A program made the translations under genes and the position numbers. Below the pieces are notes generated by a model. It had not been told where the DNA came from. It searched no databases and saw nothing but the letters and a program-made list of their open reading frames with translations. Positions 13,501-22,235 of a stretch of 64,000 bases of DNA are shown here, piece by piece (position 1 is the first letter of the stretch; each line of letters begins with the position of its first letter). The stretch is from Phylloscopus collybita (Eukaryota > Chordata > Aves > Passeriformes > Phylloscopidae): contig JAJNNQ010000009.1 in the NCBI GenBank assembly GCA_027886175.1, positions 14,047,501-14,111,500 of the forward strand, read 5' to 3'.

Positions 13501-16500
13501 CATGGAGTCTTGTACACCTACTTCTCTCATTCCTTTGCTGAACCTCTCTTCCATTTTTACTTGCATAACAAAAAATTACTATTCTTTACTTGAATAAAAT
13601 ATGGGAACACCAAATCAAGACTTTTAAGGTAGGATTTTTACCTATTACCTATTACCAAATTAAGTGGGAGATGTTTGTCAGTGATTCTTTCAATGAGTCT
13701 TTGAAAAGTCCCTATCCTTCATTACAAGAAGGAATGTGCATCTCTATATAAGCAGTTAGAATGAGAAGGAATCATGAGTGTGTGCCACAGCTGAACAGGA
13801 AGAGAGATCAGCTCTAGTTTCCTTAGGTGAATATCTCAGCAGAAAACTAGAACAAACCAGTCTGCTGATACTGTTATGTACGTGCAATGATTTTTTTTTT
13901 CTGAAAAGAAGTCTATTTTTTCTGCTGAGGTAAAATCAAGTGAGCTGATTCAGACACTGTGGCATGATCAGGTGGCAATGACATGGAACGTGGTCTAGGA
14001 TAAGTTTTAGTTAGAGAAGCTTGAGTTTGAGTTAACTGGTACTTCAGTCACTTCTATGCTTCAACCAGGAGAGGGCAGCGATGCCCACACACATCCTCCT
14101 GGTGTTCCTCAGCCAAGTGTGCGAGGGGGAGGGCTGGCAGTCTGTACAGCATGCCACTGAAAAGTGGTGCTCCACTTGTGGACCTTGTGCCAGGTGCAGG
14201 TTTTCCCTAGGAATGGTGAAATACCTTTCATTCCATGATCCCAGTCATAGTTGCAGTTTTGACACTGAGCCTGTTTTTTGCTCATTTCTTGGTATGACTG
14301 GAGTTACGTGACAAGGCCTTGGACCACTCTAGACATTATACAATGAGCAGAGCTTGAATGGCTCAGGGTTTTTATATCAGAAGTTTTTAATTTCAGAAAG
14401 AAAGAAGTTCCTTTACATGTGAATAATTATATATGGGAGACATAATATTATTATATTTATTGCTGCTCTGATAGCACTTGTCTAGGAAAAACATAGAAGA
14501 AAACCCTAGTGGTAAAGTAGAGTAGGTGAGAGAGCCTGGTGGTGCATCATGCAGAGGGAGTTTCCCTGATTGAAAACTGGTCCATGTGTCTCTCATTAAC
14601 TGGGAAACTTTGGATTTTGAGCTTAATTTCAAAAGTACACTTGTATTGTTTCCTTAAGGAGGTGTTTGGAGTTTATCTAAGTGGGTTTTTTCTACAGTTT
14701 TTCTGAGAAGAAAACTAATAATTCACTTTTCTTTTTGTTTTTAAGGTTTGGCACCCCTCTGTGAAAATATGCCCAGTGGTAAAGCAAACAAGCCTGGGGA
14801 TGTAGTTAGAGCCAAGAATGGGAAAACAATACAGGTATGCATGTGCAACTTGGATTTTGAGTACTTTTAGTGAACTGGTTTAATCAACCAAGTTGACTGC
14901 AGTCAGACTATATTTGAGAAAAATATTAAAGATAAGCAGTGCAAATATACTGTTTCTAAATTTGTAAGAATCATGTTATTAACTAGAAACTGCTATTGTA
15001 GGCGTTTCTCAAATACAGATTGAAGAGATGGGATATATTTTATAAATTGCTAGGAAAAGCTGCAAAGTAAGGTCATTTACTGAGCATTTTAGAAAAGCCT
15101 GTTTGGCACAGGAGGTTGTTACAATGCTCATAAATACAGGCTCTAAGTTCAAACAAATAACATTAATTGCTTCTAGCAGACCCTTCAGGATAATTCCTTG
15201 CTCTCTGGAGTAAGACATGAAAGTAAGACATCAGTTTCCTGCTGATGTAACCAAGGTCTTTACACTGCCAAAATGCCCAATACAATCAGAATTCTGAGTC
15301 ATAGGGGCTGTTGGTTCAAAGGAGCTTGCCAAATCAGTACCCAAGATACATTTCATATTTATTACAAATGGTTCCATACTCATCTAATAGATTAAATTGT
15401 ACTGGAAGTCACTGTGCTGTAGATCACTGATTTAATGCAGAAAGTAGATGGCTTTCTTTTTATCTGAATTTCTGTGATTCTGCCACTTTTGATTTGCTGA
15501 ACCTTCCATTTATTTGACATTCATCTCTGAAAACTGACTTCGGTCACCCTCTGCTTTGAGGGAAAAAGACTGAGCATATATTCTCCCACCAAGAAGAAAT
15601 CTGCAAGAAGTGCTGGTAGCTCCAAGCATATGATGCAGTCTGTGTGCTCCCCTGAGACACCTCTCCAGTTTCCAGGCTCTTCGGAGGAGCCAGCAGTACA
15701 GAGACCCAGCATGCAGAGGAGGTTGTAGTGCTGAAAAATGACTTACCTTGGCTACAGATAACACTTCTACTTATAAACATAACTGTATATCAATACTATT
15801 CCCCCCCACAGTGTTTTTCAGTGTAGTTTGAGTAAATTTTCATTACTGGAAGTTTCTAGGGCCTCTATCCAACAGCTACTTAAGATAACATGTGAGAAAT
15901 ACATCAGTGAAAGAGACATTTACAGTACTTCATCTGGATTTTTACTGATTTTGCCTTTGAAGGTAGATAACACAGATGCAGAAGGAAGACTGCTGTTAGC
16001 TGATGCTCTCTGTTATGCCCACAATTTTAATGCAAGGGCTATTGTGAATGCTGCAACATTAACAGGTAAGCAGTGTCCCTTCCTTGCTCATTTTGAAGTC
16101 AGTTTTGTTTTACTCATTAGTTGGGCTGTGGATTAGTCATGCTATGTGTGTAAACCCAACCTTAACTCAAAGGCAGCTGAGATAATTTAACATGTTTCAG
16201 GACAACAGCAAGCCCAGCTTGTATGTCTGGAGTGGGGAGGGGACATGCAGGGTACATGCTCAGCAGTGGAGATGAAGTTGGGTTGGCGCAGCCCAGCTGG
16301 AACCAGGAGCAGGAAAACCTACTCAGACTTCAATGTTTCTGCACAGTTTTTCCCTGTGCTTCTTCCATCTCTGAGCTGAACCCTCTCAGCTCCCAGGCCT
16401 GTGTGATGCAGAGATAGTGACATGTTCATGGAAGAGTCCTGCCCAGTCCACCTGGCACAGACCGTGCTGGAGCCCAGCGTGGTTCCTGAGCAGCTTGCTG

Positions 16501-18808
16501 AGTGCCTGAGCTCTGACCTAGCCAGTGCCAGGTCTCCCACTCTGAGCTAGCTCAGGCGTCCCTGATGACAGGAGAGTCATCATCATTCCCCAAGAATTCA
16601 TTTGACTGAAGGACCTCCTATTTTTTGTGTAGTTTGCATACTTGTAGGCATTATGAAATGTGTTTTAATTGTTTCATCTCTACAGTTGTATAATAATGAA
16701 GTTGTAAATTTAAATTTAAAACCAGCAATTGTGTATGCAGCTCATGAACTCACTAACAAGCTGTCAGGGTGAGGTGACTGTAGCTGAAATAAAAGCAAAC
16801 ATGGAAGAGTAATTCAGACAGGACTCCAGTGTGTTGCTTAATGAATATGCTAAGCAAAATAATTGTGCTTATATAGATTCTCTGCTAATGCTTCAAATTA
16901 TCCATCAGTTTTACCAGTTCAACTGCTGTGGAAAATTTCAACAGACAAAAGGGAAACTGACTTTAAGATTGTTTGCTTGTATAAAAGTATTCCTGTCTGG
17001 GACCCTTGGAAGCAGGAAGGAGGGCTCCCATAGAAATTTCTTTGACATACTTTTTTTTTCTATCTCACTAAAGAATGAGCGTTGGTATGAGAGAAGCAGT
17101 TCTGGGGCATCAAACACATAAATATCTAACCCCATGGTTTAATATTTTGATAAGGATTCTTTTAATAAATTAAATATTTAATAAAGTAAATTTGCACATG
17201 ATGTGCAAAAGTGTATGTAAGTGGAATTCACGAAATGGAAATACCAGCTCAAAAATTATAGAGATCTGTAAACTGGAAAAAGCCCACTCACTTGTATTTT
17301 CTACATGAAAATAATAATAATAACTAGGGTTTTTTTAGAGAATACTGTTGTTGTTTAATACACTATCTTAGAAACTAGTTCTACAAAATGTCAATCTGAA
17401 ATCAGAAAATTCAGTTTCACGGGAAATAGAATATAGTTTTTATGATTTTTGTGTTTATTAGAATAAATAAATGTTTTAAAAATGTTCAGACTTTGAAAAA
17501 TGTCAGTATACTAAAGTCTGCAGATTTTGCAGTCTGATAAATTCCTGTTACTGCTAATTGGAAATAAAAATGGAAAGTTCTGTGAGGAGTCAGGATGCAG
17601 GGAGTAGCTCAGGTCCACCTTTGCCTTTGTCATGTAAACTTGAAGGTATGTTTCTTTAGGTGCCATGGATGTTGCATTGGGATCTGCTGCAACTGGAGTG
17701 TTCACAAATTCATCTTGGCTTTGGACTCACCTCTATGAGGTAGGCCTCATATTTTTGTTAAATCATAATAGTAATAATTCAATGAGATAGCTTACTGAAA
17801 AGTTAGTACATTACTGAAAGTCTTTATGCAAATCTGAAAGATGTTATTACATTTTGAAATTTGTAGAGGAATGATGTTAGTACTGTATTGACTTGAAAAT
17901 AATGTTGACTATTAATTGCTAGCTCTTCAGTGAGATGTAATATCATACAGCAAACATCTTAAGGATCTGCATGTTCTGATAACTCACTGCATATGCATAA
18001 ACTCTGGACTGCTGGCAGTAATTAGTTCTCGTTTAAAAAATAATTGATCTTGCTTAACAACATGGAGACAGAAATTCAGAGAGACCTTGTGAGTGGCTGA
18101 AATGTGATGGATCAAGGAAGCTTCTGAGGGGAAGGATTTCTGTTGTCAGGGAAAATGAAAAACAGATTAAAATGGTCTTTTGATGTTGCCTTTTGGCTAA
18201 CACTGAAGTATCTAAAAAGCAGGATTGCCTGTTTTGTTTTACAAACAGTGTATTTCCAAAAAATCCTAGTATCTTGGGGTGAAGATTTTTAGACTGATAA
18301 AACCTAAACAAAAAGAAGCACACATGAAAACAGGGCTTACAAGTGCAGTTTAACAAAAAATTGCTCAAAATAATAATTGTTTCTTTCTCAGGCCAGCATT
18401 TTGACAGGGGACAGGGTTTGGAGGATGCCTCTTTTTGAGCATTACACAAAACAAGTCACAGACTGTCCTCTTGCAGATGTGAGTAACATTGGAAAGTACA
18501 GCAGGTAAGATGAACCAATAACCTTCCATTTGCCCCTTTCTTTCAGCCTGTTTAATATGTGTGCTGTTGGAATTGCTTTGGAAACAACACATCTTTCTGT
18601 TCCCCACAGAGCTGGAGGAGCATGCACAGCTGCTGCATTCCTGAAGGAATTTGTGACTGCCTCTCACTGGGCTCATTTGGATATAGCTGGGGTGATGTCA
18701 AATAAAGATGAGGTGCCATATCTTCGGAAGGGCATGGCAGGGCGGCCCACGAGAACGCTCGTAGAGTTTGCAGCTCGATTAAGTCACGACAGTCACCATG
18801 CCAAATAA
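4450..18808 (+). CDS. LAP3: LAP3, cytosol (leucyl) aminopeptidase, peptidase family M17 (13 coding exons)
   Basis: Coding exons: 4450-4572, 5031-5146, 5486-5540, 7266-7371, 8467-8626, 11279-11440, 12396-12554, 13284-13408, 14746-14834, 15963-16065, 17660-17739, 18392-18504, 18610-18808. All introns are GT-AG and all phases join, giving 1590 nt and 529 residues (human LAP3 has 519). The enzyme is a di-zinc, homohexameric aminopeptidase that removes N-terminal residues, preferring leucine, and also cleaves Cys-Gly in glutathione turnover. Visible residues: K288, D293, K300 and D311 in [16 protein letters not shown]...MRADMGG, and D370, E372 and R374 in the family signature NTDAEGR. These match bovine lens K250, D255, K262, D273, D332, E334 and R336. 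Residues 1-41 are Arg/Ser/Ala-rich with no acidic residue except one Asp, resembling a mitochondrial presequence. The gene is complete with no lesions. The start is the first ATG in frame after the GC-rich leader. Confidence 0.97.
5031..5146 (+). CDS. LAP3: LAP3 exon 2 (residues 42-80)
   Basis: Acceptor ttttctag at 5023-5030 and donor gtaagt at 5147. It encodes [13 protein letters not shown] through SGKLRALLS, the start of the LAP N-terminal domain. It ends in phase 2. Confidence 0.95.
5486..5540 (+). CDS. LAP3: LAP3 exon 3 (residues 80-98)
   Basis: A short 55-nt exon between acceptor gtcctag and donor gtatga. It encodes [18 protein letters not shown], matching the LAP3 GPPLKAGKTR region. 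Phase 2 to 0. Confidence 0.94.
7266..7371 (+). CDS. LAP3: LAP3 exon 4 (residues 99-134)
   Basis: Encodes [17 protein letters not shown] and on to ENIRTAVA. The acceptor is tctag at 7261-7265. The donor is gttaac, which is weak beyond the GT, and the exon ends in phase 1. Confidence 0.94.
8467..8626 (+). CDS. LAP3: LAP3 exon 5 (residues 134-187)
   Basis: Encodes [20 protein letters not shown] and [19 protein letters not shown] followed by a Lys run, all typical of LAP3. The acceptor is tttttcag and the donor gtgatg, phase 1 to 2. Confidence 0.96.
9490..9800 (-). mobile_element. CR1 LINE 3' fragment in LAP3 intron 5
   Basis: Read on the minus strand, the sequence follows the avian CR1 3' region. 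On the + strand, 'ttaggttagaaaagacttct' (9490s) is the antisense CR1 tail, and 'gaatattccacaaccttgct' with 'gggccatctgttct' is the usual antisense body. It is old and diverged, with no coding capacity. Confidence 0.65.
9866..10380 (-). mobile_element. Second CR1-like fragment in LAP3 intron 5
   Basis: Begins with 'aatcacagagttgtttaggc' and 'tggaaaagacttttaagatc', the antisense CR1 terminal consensus. The following 400 bp (for example 'ctggcttgtagttccctgta' at about 10090) looks like a diverged reverse-transcriptase-side portion of a non-LTR element. Only the first 60 bp are a confident match. Confidence 0.5.
10676..10724. repeat. Perfect inverted repeat, 15-nt arms, 19-nt loop
   Basis: The left arm 10676-10690 (ttttactgagacaac) is exactly complementary to the right arm 10710-10724. 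It lies in LAP3 intron 5, about 300 bp past CR1-like sequence. Confidence 0.9.
11279..11440 (+). CDS. LAP3: LAP3 exon 6 (residues 187-241)
   Basis: Encodes the [20 protein letters not shown] segment that links the N-terminal and catalytic domains. The acceptor is tgtttag and the donor gtaaat, phase 2 to 2. Confidence 0.96.
12396..12554 (+). CDS. LAP3: LAP3 exon 7 (residues 241-294)
   Basis: Encodes the [19 protein letters not shown] segment and ends [11 protein letters not shown]. It carries K288 and D293, ligands of the two zinc ions. The acceptor is ttccag and the donor gtatgt, phase 2 to 2. Confidence 0.97.
13284..13408 (+). CDS. LAP3: LAP3 exon 8 (residues 294-336)
   Basis: Encodes [20 protein letters not shown] and GAATVCSAI. 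It contains catalytic K300 and zinc ligand D311. The acceptor is ttccag and the donor gtaagt, phase 2 to 1. Confidence 0.97.
14746..14834 (+). CDS. LAP3: LAP3 exon 9 (residues 336-365)
   Basis: Encodes [20 protein letters not shown] and RAKNGKTIQ, the conserved LAP core just before the NTDAEGR signature. The acceptor is tttttaag and the donor gtatgc, phase 1 to 0. Confidence 0.97.
15963..16065 (+). CDS. LAP3: LAP3 exon 10 (residues 366-400), signature exon
   Basis: Encodes [20 protein letters not shown] and [15 protein letters not shown]. It holds the M17 signature NTDAEGR with D370, E372 and R374. The acceptor is ttgaag and the donor gtaagc, phase 0 to 1. Confidence 0.98.
17660..17739 (+). 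CDS. LAP3: LAP3 exon 11 (residues 400-426)
   Basis: Encodes [20 protein letters not shown], catalytic-domain core. The acceptor is tctttag and the donor gtaggc, phase 1 to 0. Confidence 0.96.
18392..18504 (+). CDS. LAP3: LAP3 exon 12 (residues 427-464)
   Basis: Encodes [20 protein letters not shown] and the [10 protein letters not shown] segment. The acceptor is tttctcag and the donor gtaaga, phase 0 to 2. Confidence 0.96.
18610..18808 (+). CDS. LAP3: LAP3 exon 13 (residues 464-529) and stop
   Basis: Encodes [25 protein letters not shown] and [10 protein letters not shown], the C-terminal end of the LAP fold, then a TAA stop at 18806-18808. The acceptor is ccccacag. Confidence 0.97.
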
Positions 18809-18809
18809 A
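18804..18809 (+). promoter_or_regulatory. AATAAA overlapping the LAP3 stop codon; further poly(A) signals downstream
   Basis: AATAAA at 18804-18809 contains the TAA stop codon. It probably is not the main signal, because cleavage would leave almost no 3'UTR. Further AATAAA hexamers lie at 18999-19004, 19108-19113 and 19146-19151, which would give ordinary 3'UTRs of about 200-350 nt. Confidence 0.5.
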
Positions 18810-19798
18810 AATACTTGTTCTAAAATCATCCACTCTGCCTTAAGAAAAAAAAATCTTAAAAGTTATCATTCATAAATGAATGCCCCAAGCGTATTTTCAC
18901 TATGGCAATTAACTAAAAATGCATTTTATAAATTATTACTTGGGTAAGAATATCTCAATTTTGAGATTTGTTGTCCCATACCATATTATGCATCTTAAAA
19001 TAAAAATTACTCTGTTTTAACTATTGAAATACTTGATACTGAAACATGATAATGGCAATTATTGAGATGCCTATTTTATATGTAAAGTAGGCATCATTGC
19101 TGTAAAGAATAAATACCTTATTTGGATGTGAATTTTGATTGAGAGAATAAACAGTCTGATAGATGTACCTCAGGTGTGAGTGAACTGTAGGTGGTGTCAA
19201 TGGTAACTCTGCAAAGTTGTTCATGAAAAGACCATTCTGGCATTTTTTCTTCAGAAAAACCAAACTGATTTTGGTATGTACTGAGGCAGAAATGATGCTA
19301 TGTGATTAGCATTGGCATGGCTTCCGTGCATTATTATGTAGTAAGTTATAAACATGTCAAGAAGAGTGTATATTGTAACCTTTTTATAGAAAACTAAGAG
19401 TGCAAGTTAGTGTTTGTGTATTTTTTAGGGGGACGTGCCCTCATCTCGCATGTTTTTTGTCATTCTTACAGTTCCCCTCTTTCCTGGTGTGAGGTGGCCG
19501 TACTTCAAACAGGGAATTATTCCCAGAATCAGTTCAAACATCCTGACACTTAAAACGTGGGGTGATCTTTTCTTGACAGTTGGGGGCTCAAAGCCCATAA
19601 GGTGGGGATTTGTTTTGGTTTTAACAAGGGTGGGTTTTGGGATTTTTTTGTTAAATGTTGTTGTTGGAACAAGTGATGCTGAAGCAATGCTTGCGCAGGC
19701 TCACACCTATGAGACAGGCAGGGCAAAGGCTGGGGGAGGGTCCCTCTGGGAAGGATGGCCTTGCTGTCTCTGCTTGCCTTGTTCCAGCAGGGCCAATG
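18809..19798. other. LAP3 3'UTR and LAP3-MED28 spacer
   Basis: AT-rich to about 19400, holding the LAP3 3'UTR and its poly(A) signals. From 19430 on it becomes GC-moderate and leads into the CR1 fragment. No separate gene was recognised. Confidence 0.6.
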
Positions 19799-20150
19799 GC
19801 ATCCTGGGGTGGAGTGGGAAGTGTGGCCAGCAGCTTGAGGGAGGTGAGCCTCCCCGCTTCCTCTGCCCTAGTGAGGCCACTTCTGGAGTGCTCTGTCCAG
19901 TCCTGTGCAAGAAAGACACGGAACTACTGGGGAGGGTCCAGCAGGGGGCTATGAGGAAGATGGAGGCTCTGGAACATCTCTTACGAGGAGAGACTGCAGG
20001 AGCTGGGTGTGTTTAGTCTGGAGAAATCTAAGAAGGGATCTCATCAATACGTTGAGGTATCTCTTAGACAGGTGCCAAGAGCACGGTGCCACTCTTTCCA
20101 GAGGTGCCCGGGGCCAGGACGAGGGGCACGGCCCTGCACTAACCCACACA
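19799..20150 (+). mobile_element. CR1 LINE fragment abutting the MED28 promoter
   Basis: Follows the avian CR1 ORF2 end: 'catcctggggtggagtggga', 'gtggccagcagcttgaggga', 'gtgaggccacttctggagtg', 'caagaaagacacggaactac', 'tctggaacatctcttacgag' and 'tttagtctggagaaat' appear in the expected order. It is truncated at both ends and broken by indels. Its right end merges with the GC-rich DNA about 90 bp before the MED28 start codon. Confidence 0.82.
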
Positions 20151-20239
20151 AAGCGCTCGCCCGAGGCTCCGGCCCTCAGCGGGCGGGGCCGCGCGGGGCC
20201 CGCGCCGCTCCCGGCGCATGCGCGGCCGCCGCTGCCGTC
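20150..20239 (+). promoter_or_regulatory. MED28 CpG promoter with NRF1-type palindrome
   Basis: GC-box gggcggggcc at 20181-20190 and the palindrome gcgcatgcgc at 20214-20223, the core of the NRF1 (nuclear respiratory factor 1) site. There is no TATA box. The palindrome lies 17 bp before the start codon. The ATG inside it (20218) is out of frame with MED28 by one base. Confidence 0.6.
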
Positions 20240-20389
20240 ATGGCGGGCGCGCTGGGCGGGATGTTCGGCTCCCAGGCGCCGGGGCCGCCGCCGCCGGGGC
20301 CGCCCGGCCCGCCTGGCCTCATCCCGCCGCCCGCGGGGCCGCGCAACCCCAACAACACGCTGGTGGACGAGCTGGAGGCGTCCTTCGAG
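20240..20389 (+). CDS. MED28: MED28 exon 1 (residues 1-50)
   Basis: Encodes [15 protein letters not shown], a Pro/Gly tract, and [15 protein letters not shown]. Donor gtgagg at 20390, phase 0. Very GC-rich. Confidence 0.96.
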
Positions 20390-22125
20390 GTGAGGCGGGG
20401 GCAGCCGCGGGCGGGTGCTGCCCTGCCTGCGCCGGCCCCCGCAGCCGCTCAGCGCGGTGCTTCCCTCTCCCGCAGGCCTGCTTCGCCTCGCTGGTGAGCC
20501 AGGACTACGTGAACGGCACGGACCAGGAGGAGATCCGCACCGGTGAGCACGGGCGCCGTCCCTTCCCGGTGGAACGCTGCTGGGAGCAGTGGCAGGAAAG
20601 AAACCCGCCCGGGAATGCCGGGGTCTGGTGCGAAGGGCGGAGCGAGCCAGCTGGCTCCCGGGTTGGGTCGGGTTATACCGACGTGCAGTGAAATGCGTTT
20701 CGAGCACCGGGGAGGTGATGCGGTGCATTCGGAAGCTGTATGAAGCAGTAACAGGAAATGGGAAAGGCCAGACAGCTCAGGAGCAGTGCTTTAGGGCTTG
20801 AGTGACGCACCTCTGTGGAGGTAGAAGAGATATTGGAATGTACAGGAGTTTGAAAAGTGGCCCTTGACTACTCCTTAGAAGTGCAGTTGTCCCTGAAAAT
20901 TTTCTGAAACTTCACTCAAATGGCATTTCAAAATCGGCATAAATTCTTTTCAGAAGTTTTTTCTGGGTCTTTGGTCATATTCACGTGCTGGCATGGAACA
21001 GCTTTTATTAGTACAGTAGTGTGTAGTATTTGAGGGAAGAATATTCTCAATAAATGCATATTTTAGAACCCTATACTGAGCTTGTTGCTTAGGCATGCAA
21101 CCAAGTTCCATGAATTATTTTATTACTCCTTGTCAAAAATAAAATAAACCCTGTAAGGAAGTGTTGTCCTGCACTTCTAAAATAACTTGAAAGTCTGTGA
21201 AGCAGTGTCTTATACAGGGACTTACTAGTTTATAAATACATTATTTTAGATTTTCTAAAGATTTTCATTCTAGAAAATACTGTGAAAAGTGTTTTTAATA
21301 GACCATTACCAGCCTGAAATCTTACATTTTTGGAAGCTGTTCTTTCAATCTTGTTATTATATGTTTAGGTGTTGATCAGTGCATCCAAAAGTTTCTGGAT
21401 GTTGCAAGACAAACAGAATGCTTTTTTCTACAAAAAAGACTGCAGCTGTCAGTCCAGAAACCAGAACAAGTAATTAAAGAGGTATGTTAGTTTACCTGTC
21501 CTGTGCTAGATCAGATAAGGTATGTACCTTAATCACCGTATTCATAATTTTGGGTTTCTCAACATGAAGCTGTACCTTAAGGGGGTAGAACTTGACTGTT
21601 ACCGTAACTCTCAGCATGAACCTGGAGAAGCTGCTGCTGTGTGGAGTATTGGAACACAGCTGATAATTCATTGAAAGAGACAAAGTAGCTAGCCAGATTT
21701 TGCTAGGAGTGGTGATCTCTGAAATATGTGGCATAGGTGGGCAGCAGTAGTGCATTCATAGTGCTTTCCCTCTGTATCATTAGACACTTTTCCATTATTC
21801 CATTTTTCTATTGTAAGAGCAGCTTGAAAGCTCAAGGTATAAAAAAGTTACGTGCTCTTTATGTGAGGTGGTTATCCTTTTGAAAACTATTTACTAATAC
21901 ACTTTTTTTTTTTTTTTTTCATCCTAGGATGTTTCAGAATTAAAAAATGAATTGCAGAGAAAAGAAGCATTAATTCAGAAGCATTTGAGTAAACTGCGAC
22001 ACTGGCAACAGGTCCTGGAAGACATCAGTGTACAGCACAAAAAGCCTGCAGAGATGCCTCAGGGTCCGTTAGCTTACCTAGAACAAGCATCTGCGAATAT
22101 TCCTGCTCCAATGAAGCAAACATAA
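20240..22125 (+). CDS. MED28: MED28, Mediator complex subunit 28 (4 coding exons)
   Basis: Coding exons 20240-20389, 20476-20542, 21369-21481 and 21928-22125 join with GT-AG introns into 528 nt, 175 residues (human has 178). MED28 is a nuclear subunit of the Mediator head module, which bridges transcription factors and RNA polymerase II. A cytoplasmic, actin-linked role has also been described (magicin/EG-1). Order: Gly/Pro-rich N-terminus (about residues 10-36), [40 protein letters not shown], a heptad-rich helical segment ending in [11 protein letters not shown], and the tail NIPAPMKQT. The ATG is in strong context (gtcatggcg) and matches the family N-terminus [10 protein letters not shown]. 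No lesions are present. Intron 1 is only 86 bp. Confidence 0.97.
20476..20542 (+). CDS. MED28: MED28 exon 2 (residues 51-73)
   Basis: Encodes [20 protein letters not shown]. The acceptor is ctcccgcag and the donor gtgagc, phase 0 to 1. Confidence 0.96.
21369..21481 (+). CDS. MED28: MED28 exon 3 (residues 73-110)
   Basis: Encodes [20 protein letters not shown] then [14 protein letters not shown]. The acceptor is atgtttag and the donor gtatgt, phase 1 to 0. Confidence 0.97.
21928..22125 (+). CDS. MED28: MED28 exon 4 (residues 111-175) and stop
   Basis: Encodes [32 protein letters not shown] and the C-terminus PAPMKQT, with the TAA at 22123-22125. The acceptor follows a long T tract (tttttcatcctag). 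Confidence 0.97.
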   Translation, partial: DVSELKNELQRKEALIQKHLSKLRHWQQVLEDISVQHKKPAEMPQGPLAYLEQASANIPAPMKQT

Positions 22126-22229
22126 TCTTCAGTTTTACACAGCTGAATATTTTTAAAGCAATGGTGTTCTTTGTATGCTTTTCGTATAATGTCATTTGTA
22201 CTACAAATATAGGCAAAACAGTTAAGCCA

Positions 22230-22235
22230 AATAAA
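22230..22235 (+). promoter_or_regulatory. MED28 poly(A) signal
   Basis: AATAAA 105 nt after the MED28 stop codon, followed by T-rich DNA. It is a plausible proximal signal. Confidence 0.5.

Noticed and set aside
19949..20728. 259-codon open frame on the minus strand across MED28 exon 1
   Set aside because: It is a GC-rich antisense shadow of the CR1 fragment and the MED28 first exons. It is Arg/Pro/Gly-rich with no domain and no family resemblance.
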